DNA of 64,000 bases from JBPCNH01 sp051001455 (GTDB lineage: Bacteria > Actinomycetota > CADDZG01 > WHSQ01): assembly GCA_051001455.1 (NCBI GenBank), contig JBPCNH010000030.1:124001-188000 (forward strand), in the 5' to 3' direction. The translations under genes and the position numbers were made by a program. The notes under the pieces are model-generated. The model saw only the letters and a list, made by a program, of their open reading frames with translations. It was not told where the DNA came from and did not search any database. Each line of letters begins with the position of its first letter. Within the stretch, counting starts at the first letter, position 1. This document shows positions 34,165-41,726 of this stretch, in pieces.

Positions 34165-34631
34165 CCTCGCTCCCGGCGCCCGGTGGTCCGGCGCGCCGGT
34201 TGGGCTCTGGTCCTGCGTGCCTCTGCGTAACCGCTGCCCGCTACGTACGAGCGGACGAGGTGATTCCACGCACAATCGACGCACACCTCTACGACATAGC
34301 AGGTGAAATGTTCGTACTCCTTAGCGAGCTCCTGCAGCCACTCCGGCGGATACACGACTCTGCCGCTATTGCGCCCGAGCTCGTCTCCGTAGACGTAACG
34401 GACGAACCGGATCGTCTCATGCGAGCACATCGGACAGACCCTCTCGGTCTCGTCTCCGATGTTCCGAGCAGCCCGCAGAAGCTCGGGATGGGCATCACAG
34501 ACGTCGGTGGTGGATATCAGCCCTTGCCGGACCGAGAGGATCAGCGATTGCCGGGCGAGGCGATAATCCACCACCGGCCCTTGCGCCTGAGGGGGGCTCG
34601 AGGGATCGAACGAGCGCCCGGAAGCTGTCAT
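34161..34631 (-). CDS. DUF5318 family zinc-ribbon-like protein
   Basis: A 156-residue protein. The core reads VVDYRLARQSLILSVRQGLIS, then DVCDAHPELLRAARNIG, CPMCSHETIRFVRYVYGDELG and HFTCYVVEVCVDCAWNHLVRSY. Two cysteine pairs (CPMC and CVDC) suggest a zinc site. It matches the actinobacterial DUF5318 family (mycobacterial Rv0049), always found beside ponA; function unknown. The start at MTASGRSF was preferred over an ATG 27 codons upstream in the intergenic region. Confidence 0.82.
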   Translation of the reverse strand: MTASGRSFDPSSPPQAQGPVVDYRLARQSLILSVRQGLISTTDVCDAHPELLRAARNIGDETERVCPMCSHETIRFVRYVYGDELGRNSGRVVYPPEWLQELAKEYEHFTCYVVEVCVDCAWNHLVRSYVAGSGYAEARRTRAQPARRTTGRRERG

Positions 34632-34775
34632 GCACGAATGGTACTTCGGCCCTTCCGGATACCTCACGGCCACACTGGGGGCCCGAGCACGATCGGGCGA
34701 TCCCTTGACCACTGTCCGAGCGACTCACATCCGCCCGCCCGGAATGGCGGTGACTTGCAAGATCCAGAGGTGTGT

Positions 34776-34802
34776 GTTGATATATCGGTTCGATATATCA
34801 AC
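34776..34802. promoter_or_regulatory. PadR operator: perfect 12-bp inverted repeat
   Basis: GTTGATATATCG and its exact complement CGATATATCAAC flank a three-base centre. The AT-rich palindrome stands out in high-GC DNA and sits 34 bases before the padR start. It is in the 204-base divergent gap shared with the DUF5318-ponA unit, so it may control both directions and, through readthrough, ino1. Confidence 0.8.
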
Positions 34803-34835
34803 GTATACAGAACGGACGGGGTTGATCGTAACCAG

Positions 34836-35432
34836 ATGAAGCAGCACGGGATGCTCGAGCTCCCCGTATTGGGCCTTTTAAAGGAACGCTCCATGCACGG
34901 GTACGAGCTACGCAAGCAATTGAGCACCATGCTCGGACCCTTCTGGCAGGTGTCGTGGGGTTCTCTCTACCCTGCGCTGAGACGCCTAGCCAAGGCGGGA
35001 GCGGTCGAAAAAATGGCCGAGTCCACGAAGCCGCGCCGGGCGTCGCGCTCGACGATGCCTCCGCCGACCATGGCGCGCCGCAAGACGGTCTACCGCATCA
35101 CCCCAGAAGGCGAGCGACTTTTCAGCGACCTCCTAGAGGAGACGGCTGCAGCGGTCGACGCCGAACACTTCACCCTGAAGCTCGCGTTCTTCCGATACCT
35201 CGAGCCGGAGGCACGACTCACCCTCCTCGAGAGACGCCGCGCCTACCTGCAAGAGAAGCTGGCCCAGTTCAAAGCGAATCTCAAAGAAATCGGCGAGCGC
35301 ATCGATAACTACACGCTTTCACTGCAAACACATTCGATGGCCGCAACAGAGAGCGACCTCAAATGGATCGACGAATTGATAATCGAGGAGCGCCGCGCGA
35401 CCGATAGCGCCGGCGATCTCCGCAATGTCTGA
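34836..35432 (+). CDS. PadR family transcriptional regulator
   Basis: A 198-residue regulator. The winged helix spans residues 1-95: LELPVLGLLKERSMHGYELRKQL, then QVSWGSLYPALRRLAKAGAVE and YRITPEGERLFSDLL, the PadR signature. A C-terminal helical dimerisation domain follows with a coiled-coil-like RAYLQEKLAQFKANLKEIGERIDNY. It precedes ino1 by 16 bases, the same pair as Rv0047c-Rv0046c in M. tuberculosis, which suggests that it regulates inositol synthesis. A perfect palindrome upstream is the likely autoregulatory operator. Confidence 0.93.
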   Translation: MKQHGMLELPVLGLLKERSMHGYELRKQLSTMLGPFWQVSWGSLYPALRRLAKAGAVEKMAESTKPRRASRSTMPPPTMARRKTVYRITPEGERLFSDLLEETAAAVDAEHFTLKLAFFRYLEPEARLTLLERRRAYLQEKLAQFKANLKEIGERIDNYTLSLQTHSMAATESDLKWIDELIIEERRATDSAGDLRNV

Positions 35433-35448
35433 CAAGGGGAGGGCGAAC

Positions 35449-36633
35449 ATGCCGAAGAAGATACGCGTTGCGATCGCCGGGGTAGGTAACTGTGCATCGT
35501 CACTGGTTCAAGGGATCGAGTACTACGCGAAAGCGCGCGAGGATGAGCGGGTCCCCGGGTTGATGCATGTGAACCTCGGCGGCTACCACGTCTCCGATGT
35601 CGAGTTCACAGCTGCTTTCGATGTCGACTCGAACAAAGTCGGGCTCGATCTAGCGGAGGCGATCTGGGCCGAGCCGAACAACACCATCAAGTTCTCGGAC
35701 GTCCCGGAGACCGGCGTGAAGGTCATGCGTGGCCACACCTATGACGGTCTCGGCAAGTTCTACCGGGACACCATCACGGAATCCGAGCTCCCTCCCGTCG
35801 ACGTGGCGAAGGTCCTGCGCGACACCGACACCGACGTCCTGATCTCCTATCTGCCGGTCGGATCGGAACAAGCCGCTCGCTTCTACGCCGAGCAGGCTCT
35901 CGAAGCGGGTGTTGCTTTGATCAACTGCATGCCCGTCTTCATAGCAACGAACGAGGATTGGGCCGCGCGCTTCACGAACCACGGCATCCCGATCATCGGC
36001 GACGACATCAAGAGTCAGCTCGGAGCGACCATCTCGCACAGGGTCCTCTCCAAGCTTTTCGAAGACCGTGGCGTCATCATCGATCACACCTATCAGCTGA
36101 ACTTCGGTGGAAACATGGACTTCAAGAACATGCTCGAGCGTGAGCGATTGGAGTCGAAGAAGATCTCGAAGACACAATCGGTCACATCGCAGATCCAAGG
36201 CGGCATCGATGCAGACGACATCCACATCGGTCCTTCGGATCACGTACCTTGGCTAAAGGACCGCAAGTGGGCCTACATCCGGATCGAGGGGCGCGAGTTC
36301 GGAGACATCCCGATCTCGATGGAGCTGAAACTCGAAGTATGGGACTCCCCGAACTCTGCAGGCGTAGTCATCGATGCACTGCGTTGCGCGAAACTCGGGC
36401 TAGACCGAGGGGTCGGCGGCCCACTGCTGGGTCCGAGCGCCTACTTCATGAAGTCTCCTCCGGTCCAATACACCGACGGAGAAGCTCATGACCTCGTCGA
36501 AGCCTTCATCGAGAACGAAGTCGTGGACATGCATTCGGTGCTCCGAAAGATGCCGAATATTGCCGAGCGGAACGGTCACTCGAACGGCAACGGCTACATC
36601 AACATCGACGAGGACCTGAAAACCTCTCTCTGA
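35449..36633 (+). CDS. ino1: Inositol-3-phosphate synthase
   Basis: NAD-dependent conversion of glucose-6-phosphate to myo-inositol-1-phosphate, the precursor of phosphatidylinositol and of mycothiol; this ties in with the mca gene in the window. The 394-residue protein starts MPKKIRVAIAGVGNCASSLVQGIEYY (NAD-binding loop) and has GDDIKSQLGATISHRVL, QLNFGGNMDFKNML and the KLEVWDSPNSAGVVIDALRC region. The start is set by GGGGAGGG upstream of ATG. A terminator follows. Confidence 0.95.
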   Translation: MPKKIRVAIAGVGNCASSLVQGIEYYAKAREDERVPGLMHVNLGGYHVSDVEFTAAFDVDSNKVGLDLAEAIWAEPNNTIKFSDVPETGVKVMRGHTYDGLGKFYRDTITESELPPVDVAKVLRDTDTDVLISYLPVGSEQAARFYAEQALEAGVALINCMPVFIATNEDWAARFTNHGIPIIGDDIKSQLGATISHRVLSKLFEDRGVIIDHTYQLNFGGNMDFKNMLERERLESKKISKTQSVTSQIQGGIDADDIHIGPSDHVPWLKDRKWAYIRIEGREFGDIPISMELKLEVWDSPNSAGVVIDALRCAKLGLDRGVGGPLLGPSAYFMKSPPVQYTDGEAHDLVEAFIENEVVDMHSVLRKMPNIAERNGHSNGNGYINIDEDLKTSL

Positions 36634-36651
36634 TCCTCTGCTTTCGGATCT

Positions 36652-36681
36652 ACTCGCCGTTCCCGAGACCGGCGAGTTTTT
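36652..36681 (+). terminator. Intrinsic terminator of padR-ino1
   Basis: ACTCGCCG pairs with CGGCGAGT around a ten-base loop and is followed directly by a run of T (TTTTT). Placed 19 bases after the ino1 stop and before the MFS gene, this is a classic rho-independent terminator. Confidence 0.88.
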
Positions 36682-36704
36682 CCGTTGCGGCACGATAGGA
36701 CCAC

Positions 36705-37982
36705 ATGAAGGCTCTCTTGAGGGACCACGACACTCGGCATCTCCTGGGGTCGCAGTGGTTGTCGCAGGCAGCCGACGGCGTCGTGCAAGCCACCTTCGCC
36801 AACATCCTCATACTGGAGCCTGAGGGGACCCCCACAAGGATCCTCGCCGTCTCCGCTCTCACGCTCGTCCCCTACTCGGTGATAGCTCCGTTCATGGGGA
36901 TACTCGTCGACCGCTGGCGGCGTCGGTCCCTGATGGTGTGGACGAATGTCGTGCGGGCTGCGCTCTTGTTCCTCCTGGCCTTACTGGTTCGACAAGGGAC
37001 GGCAGAGGTCGCGCTCTACTCAGGATTGCTCCTACTCCTGGGCCTTGGTCGGCTCTTCTTGACCACCAAGGGCGCAGCACTACCCGTCGTCCTCAATGAG
37101 AGTCAACTCCTGAAAGGCAACTCCCTTTCCGGAGGAGGAGGGATGATCGCGGCCCTCTTCGGAGGAGTACTGGGCATCGGCGCGGTCGCGCTGTTCGAGA
37201 GCTCGACGACGCTCGTGTTGGGCGCCGCCGTCTACGCGGCATCTGCCTACGTCGCGCGACGGATAACTCATCAACTCGGTCACGAACCTCGAGACACCGA
37301 AGAGCTGCGAGCAGCGATGGCTCGCGTTGCCGCCGAACTACGCGAAGGAGCCCACGAGGTATTCGCACGTGCCGAGGCCCGCATCCCTCTGATCGGAGTA
37401 ACCGTCGTTCGGACCGCAGCGATGGTGGCGGCCGTCTCTGCCATCATCATCATCAAGGAGCAGTACCCGGCGTCAGGCGACGACCTCGGGCGCTTGTCCG
37501 CCTCGGGCTTGGCTCTAGGAACCGCTGGGATCGGCGCGTTCCTCGCCGCCGTGACCGCTCCACTCCTCGGCAGACGCTTCTCCGAACCGGGGCTGATCAT
37601 CCTCGGATTCGTGGTGTCGGGAGCCGGGATAGCCGCCCTAGCAGGCATAGATCAGATCGGTGCTGTTCTTGCCCTAACTTTCATCGGCGGTTTCGGAGCC
37701 TTCATATCCAAGGTTGCTGTGGATGCTCAGTTGCAGCGCGCGCTACCCGACGATTTCCGGGGGCGCGGGTTCGCCGTATACGACATCCTCTACAACCTCG
37801 CGACCGTGGCTGCTGCCGCCCTGGTGCTGGCCGGCGACGGAGACAGCTTCAGAACATTCCTCGTGGGGGTAGGTCTCGTGACCCTCGTCCTGGCCGCCTG
37901 GATCAGGAGTGGCATGAAGCAAGCGGGACTCTTCGACCAACCGGCCGGCGGAACCATCAAGGCCGGCGCGCCACCAGCATGA
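36705..37982 (+). CDS. MFS transporter, MFS_3-like exporter
   Basis: A 425-residue membrane protein with about twelve helices. The first loop after helix 2 reads GILVDRWRRRSLMVWTNVVRA, the conserved MFS motif A region. The second half repeats the six-helix pattern after a long central loop (RITHQLGHEPRDTEELRAAMARVAAELREG). Best family match is the drug/siderophore exporter branch; substrate unknown. Its last 26 bases overlap the convergent methyltransferase gene. Confidence 0.85.
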   Translation: MKALLRDHDTRHLLGSQWLSQAADGVVQATFANILILEPEGTPTRILAVSALTLVPYSVIAPFMGILVDRWRRRSLMVWTNVVRAALLFLLALLVRQGTAEVALYSGLLLLLGLGRLFLTTKGAALPVVLNESQLLKGNSLSGGGGMIAALFGGVLGIGAVALFESSTTLVLGAAVYAASAYVARRITHQLGHEPRDTEELRAAMARVAAELREGAHEVFARAEARIPLIGVTVVRTAAMVAAVSAIIIIKEQYPASGDDLGRLSASGLALGTAGIGAFLAAVTAPLLGRRFSEPGLIILGFVVSGAGIAALAGIDQIGAVLALTFIGGFGAFISKVAVDAQLQRALPDDFRGRGFAVYDILYNLATVAAAALVLAGDGDSFRTFLVGVGLVTLVLAAWIRSGMKQAGLFDQPAGGTIKAGAPPA

Positions 37983-38682
37983 ACTCGGGAAGATCGAGCC
38001 GGGGCGGCCGCCGCGCGAAGCTACCGGGCTCGACGGACCACACGTGCTCGGGGACCAACCCCACCCCGATCGCCATAAGCCGTAACTCTCGAGGCGTATA
38101 AACGCCCGTCCACAGATCGACCTCACGCGAGGAACCGGAATCATCCTTGACCTCGGTGACCTCGTGAACGAGCCCCTGGTCGACGTCGAACGTTGCGCGC
38201 TCGCGCGGATGGGAAGCCTCGAAGACAGAGCTGAAGGCGGTCAAGATCGCGCGGCCTCCGCTACGCAACGCCTCCATCATGCGGCGCAGGACCAACCCGT
38301 CATCCGGCCCCATGAGACCGAATCCACCCTGGCAGATAGCGATGACGGCATCGAACTCGTCGTCGAAGGGCATCTGACGGACGTCCACTTCGAAGAAAGC
38401 AGCCTTCACGCCCGCCGCCCGGCAGCGTTCCGCGGCGATATCGAGGAACTTCCGAGACACGTCGACTCCGGTTACAGCCAGACCGGCTTGGGCCAACAGA
38501 ACCGAGTGTCTACCCGGCCCACAACCGACATCGAGCACCCTTGCCCCGGGGGGAAGCCTCAAAAGGTCTAGGAGGAAGCCCACCTCTTGCTCCGAACCCT
38601 TGGTGAAGCTGTACCTCAGATACGCCTCACCGAGATAGTCCGCCACATCTGCGAAATAAGGGGTACCGGGGTGATCCTTCAC
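37957..38682 (-). CDS. Class I SAM-dependent methyltransferase
   Basis: A 241-residue methyltransferase with motif I VLDVGCGPGRHSVLLAQAG near residue 49, motif II GVDVSRKFLDIA, and the FDAVIAICQGGFGLM region. Substrate cannot be deduced. Its ATG overlaps the stop of the CCA-adding enzyme gene, so it is likely cotranslated with it, and its 3' end overlaps the convergent MFS gene. Confidence 0.88.
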   Translation of the reverse strand: MKDHPGTPYFADVADYLGEAYLRYSFTKGSEQEVGFLLDLLRLPPGARVLDVGCGPGRHSVLLAQAGLAVTGVDVSRKFLDIAAERCRAAGVKAAFFEVDVRQMPFDDEFDAVIAICQGGFGLMGPDDGLVLRRMMEALRSGGRAILTAFSSVFEASHPRERATFDVDQGLVHEVTEVKDDSGSSREVDLWTGVYTPRELRLMAIGVGLVPEHVWSVEPGSFARRPPRLDLPEFMLVARRP

Positions 38683-40055
38683 CGGAGCCCTTGCTCCTCA
38701 GCCCAGAGCTCCAGTCTCCGATAAGCCTCGGCCTCGCCGACCTCACCCTCTTCGAGACGGATCTCGAGGAGATACGCGAGGGCCTTCCCCACCACGGGAC
38801 CCGGCTCCACACCGAGGTGGTCCATCACCTGCTTGCCGTCGAGCTCTGGACGGATGCGATCGAGAGCCTCTCGTTCCGCGAGCTCGGCGATCCGCTGTTC
38901 GAAAGCATCCATCCTCAACCGCAGGACCTCTGCCCTGCGACGGTTCCGGGTCGTGCAGTCGGCCCGCACGAGGCCGTTCAGTAGGGGAAGCTCAGGGCCG
39001 GCGTCGCGCACGTAGCGGCGCACTGCCGAATCCGTCCAATGATCGTCGTCGTACCCGTGGAACCGGTGATGCAGATAGATCGCCTTCTCCACCTGGTCCA
39101 CCACGTCGTTCGGATAGCGAAGGGCTCGCAAGCGCTTCGCCGCCATCTCCGACCCCACCACCTCATGGTGATAGAAGGTCACACCCTCGGAGGTGATCCG
39201 TCGTGTCTTCGGCTTACCGATGTCGTGCAGGAGCGCTGCGAGTCGAAGCTCCAGTATCGGATCGGTGCGCTCCAACACGGCAAGGGTGTGATGGAACACA
39301 TCCTTGTGACGATGAACGGGATCTTGCTCGAGCTTCAAGGCACCCAGCTCCGGTAAAAAGAACTCGGTGATACCGGTGGAATCGGCAAGCTCCAATGCGC
39401 GTCCCGGCTGCCGACCTAGAAGCAGCTTCGACAACTCCTCTTGGATCCTCTCCGGGGAGATAGTGCCGAGCGTCTCCCGGTGTCGCGCTATGGCATCGAG
39501 AGCGTCGTCGGAGATCTTGAAATCCAGCTGAGAGGCGAATCTGAACGCGCGCAACATCCTCAGCGGATCATCGAGGAAAGAATCATCCGGAGCCACCGGA
39601 GTTCGCAGCAGGCGAGCCTTCAGGTCACTCAGACCGTCGAAGGGATCCACTGCAGTCTTCTCGGGCAGTCGCACGGCCATGGAGTTGACCGTGAAGTCGC
39701 GACGGGAAAGGTCGGTTTCTATGTCCGCCGCGAACTCGACTTCGGGATGCCGCGACGAAGGCTGATACTTCTCGGTACGGAAGGTAGTTATCTCGTAGTC
39801 GACTCCTTCGACCAAAGCTCCGACCGTCCCGTACTTCATCCCCTGTAACCAGACCGACTTCGCGAAAGGCTTCAGTAGATCGAGGGTCTTATCAGGCTCC
39901 GCATCCGTAGCGAAGTCGAGGTCCGGGCTGGAGCGGCCGAGGAAAGCATCGCGGACCGGGCCTCCGACCAGGTAGAGCTCATGCCCCGCGCCTCTGAAAG
40001 CACGCGCGAGCCGCATGGCTGCTCCATCGTCGGCCAGTACCTGAGCGAGAGACAT
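38679..40055 (-). CDS. pcnA: CCA tRNA nucleotidyltransferase
   Basis: Adds CCA to tRNA 3' ends, needed here because the tRNA-Gly gene in this window does not encode CCA. The 458-residue protein has the nucleotidyltransferase core ELYLVGGPVRDAFLGRSSPDLDFATDA (catalytic aspartates), GMKYGTVGALVEGVDYEITTFR, RRDFTVNSMAV, and an HD-type domain (LLHDIGKPKTRR, HHEVVGSEMAAKRLR). It is in the same relative position as Rv3907c near the parAB block. Confidence 0.94.
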   Translation of the reverse strand: MSLAQVLADDGAAMRLARAFRGAGHELYLVGGPVRDAFLGRSSPDLDFATDAEPDKTLDLLKPFAKSVWLQGMKYGTVGALVEGVDYEITTFRTEKYQPSSRHPEVEFAADIETDLSRRDFTVNSMAVRLPEKTAVDPFDGLSDLKARLLRTPVAPDDSFLDDPLRMLRAFRFASQLDFKISDDALDAIARHRETLGTISPERIQEELSKLLLGRQPGRALELADSTGITEFFLPELGALKLEQDPVHRHKDVFHHTLAVLERTDPILELRLAALLHDIGKPKTRRITSEGVTFYHHEVVGSEMAAKRLRALRYPNDVVDQVEKAIYLHHRFHGYDDDHWTDSAVRRYVRDAGPELPLLNGLVRADCTTRNRRRAEVLRLRMDAFEQRIAELAEREALDRIRPELDGKQVMDHLGVEPGPVVGKALAYLLEIRLEEGEVGEAEAYRRLELWAEEQGLR

Positions 40056-40126
40056 GCCAGCACTCTAAGTTAGCCACCTCTCTCCCCTGTGGCCGGGGAC
40101 GAGGTAGCGCGACCGAACCTGGAACG

Positions 40127-41209
40127 TCAGGAGGCGGGCTGCAATCCTTCCGCCCGAAGCGCTATCTGGAAGTCGTGAGCGTTGGTCGCTGCCGCCATGG
40201 CGTCTTCGAGGTTCACCAGCCCCGAGCGGTACAACGCCAGCAAGGCCTGATCGAACGTCTGCATCCCGTAGAACGACGACTCGGCGACGATGTCATGGAT
40301 CATGTGGGTCTGCTCGGCATTGAGGATCAGATCGTGAACCCGCCCATTCATAACGAGCACTTCTACAGCGGGGATGCGGCCCGTACCGTCCTTGCGCGGC
40401 AAGAGGCGTTGGGAAACGATCCCCTTCAATGATGCCGCTAGAGATACGCGGATCTGCTTCTGCTGATGCGGCGGGAAGAAGTCGATGATCCTGTTCACCG
40501 TTTCCGACACGTCGGTCGTGTGCAGGGTGGACACAACGAAATGGCCGGTCTCTGCAGCTTGTAATGCAGCCTTGACGGTTTCCGAGTCGCGGATCTCTCC
40601 GACGAAGATCACATCTGGATCTTGCCGCATAGCCGCCCTAAGTGCGATCGCGAAGTCCGCGGTGTCGTGCCCGATCTCTCGCTGATTCACGATCGCTTGC
40701 CGATCCGGATGCAAGATCTCGATCGGGTCCTCGATCGTAAGGATGTGGCATGCACGCGTCGCGTTGATGTGATTGATGACGGCCCCGGTCGTGGTCGTCT
40801 TTCCAGACGACGTAGGACCGGTCACCAGTAGCATGCCGCGGCGCTCATCCGCCAAGGCTTTCACCGCAGGTGGAAGACCCAGGGTCTCGAAGGCAGGGCT
40901 TCCGGGGAGAACGCGCCGACACGCCATCCCGACACTTCCGCGCTGCCGGAAGACGTTAACGCGGAAACGGCCGAGCCCCTCGCCCGAATACGCGAAGTCG
41001 ACCTCGCCTTTGTCCTTGAACTTGGCCGCCTGTTCGTCGTCCATGAGCTCCATGGCGGCACGTTCACAATCCGCAGCCGTCAGGGCCGGAAATTCAGTCT
41101 TGAAGAGATGCCCGTTCACGCGTACGTACGGAGGCCCTCCAGCCTTCACGTGGAGGTCCGATCCCTTGCTATCGACTATGTGACGAAGGAAGTCGTGTAT
41201 ATCGGCCAT
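40127..41209 (-). CDS. pilT: PilT-like twitching/retraction ATPase
   Basis: A 360-residue ATPase of the secretion superfamily. N-terminal HIVDSKGSDLHVKAGGPPYVRVNGHL, Walker A GPTSSGKTTTTGAVINHI near residue 130, Asp box ILTIEDPIE, Walker B region DPDVIFVGEIRDSETV and the AIRAEG-like C-terminus ALRAEGL. All fit PilT, which powers type IV pilus retraction. No other pilus gene is adjacent. The ATG follows AGGAGG. Cellular role here depends on pilus genes elsewhere. Confidence 0.93.
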   Translation of the reverse strand: MADIHDFLRHIVDSKGSDLHVKAGGPPYVRVNGHLFKTEFPALTAADCERAAMELMDDEQAAKFKDKGEVDFAYSGEGLGRFRVNVFRQRGSVGMACRRVLPGSPAFETLGLPPAVKALADERRGMLLVTGPTSSGKTTTTGAVINHINATRACHILTIEDPIEILHPDRQAIVNQREIGHDTADFAIALRAAMRQDPDVIFVGEIRDSETVKAALQAAETGHFVVSTLHTTDVSETVNRIIDFFPPHQQKQIRVSLAASLKGIVSQRLLPRKDGTGRIPAVEVLVMNGRVHDLILNAEQTHMIHDIVAESSFYGMQTFDQALLALYRSGLVNLEDAMAAATNAHDFQIALRAEGLQPAS

Positions 41210-41431
41210 ACGTATCGCGTCCTCCTGCTTCTAGACCTCTGAGTCTGCGCCGCAGTGAATCTCCCGGGGAATGTTGGCGTGCCAGCCCCGCTACAACATC
41301 GGCATCGGCCCCTGGCCGGTTGAGCAGGATCCAGCCTACAGAGAGGTGATAGGGCCGTTTCACCCCGGGGTTGCCAGGGTAGGAACCTCTAGCCAGAGCA
41401 ACCAGTTCAGAGGCGGGGAGGTACACCGCGC
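41210..41431. other. Divergent gap between pilT and the KGG gene
   Basis: A 222-base intergenic stretch. It contains GGGCCGTTTCACCCCGG near 41352, which repeats most of the left arm of the inverted repeat in the gap after the F420-type gene (GGGCCCGGTTTCACCCCGG). Otherwise I see no clear promoter or riboswitch. Confidence 0.3.
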
Positions 41432-41668
41432 ATGAGTGACCAGGGAAGCACGGAGAGAGGGCGCCCCATCGTCCAGAGCGAGAAGCCGAGGAAGATGAGC
41501 CGGGCGGAAGCAGGGCGCAAAGGCGGCAAGACGACCAAAGAGCGCTACGGAGAAGAGCACTTCGGCCGGATCGGCAAGATAGGCGGCAAGAAGGGCGGAG
41601 AAACGACCAAGGAGCGCTACGGGTCTGAGTTCTACCAGAAGATCGGTCGCATGGGAGGCTCCAAGTAA
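41432..41668 (+). CDS. KGG-repeat stress-type protein
   Basis: A 78-residue, highly hydrophilic protein with tandem KGG motifs: GRKGGKTTKERYGEEHFGRIG and a second copy, GGKKGGETTKERYGSEFYQKIG. These repeats resemble group 1 LEA (Em-like) and YciG/GsiB general-stress proteins, which are intrinsically disordered and linked to desiccation or stress survival. The ATG follows GGGGAGG. Function is inferred from composition. Confidence 0.85.
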   Translation: MSDQGSTERGRPIVQSEKPRKMSRAEAGRKGGKTTKERYGEEHFGRIGKIGGKKGGETTKERYGSEFYQKIGRMGGSK

Positions 41669-41726
41669 CACTCCGGATGTCTAGGGGTTCCGCCCGCGCC
41701 TAGCGCGACTCCTTATCCTGAGGGGC

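Noticed and set aside
41340..41390. Possible c-di-AMP (ydaO-type) riboswitch, because GGGGTGAAAC appears on the minus strand
   Set aside because: The other conserved ydaO blocks (the CCGTCAGCTAACC-like segment) are missing.
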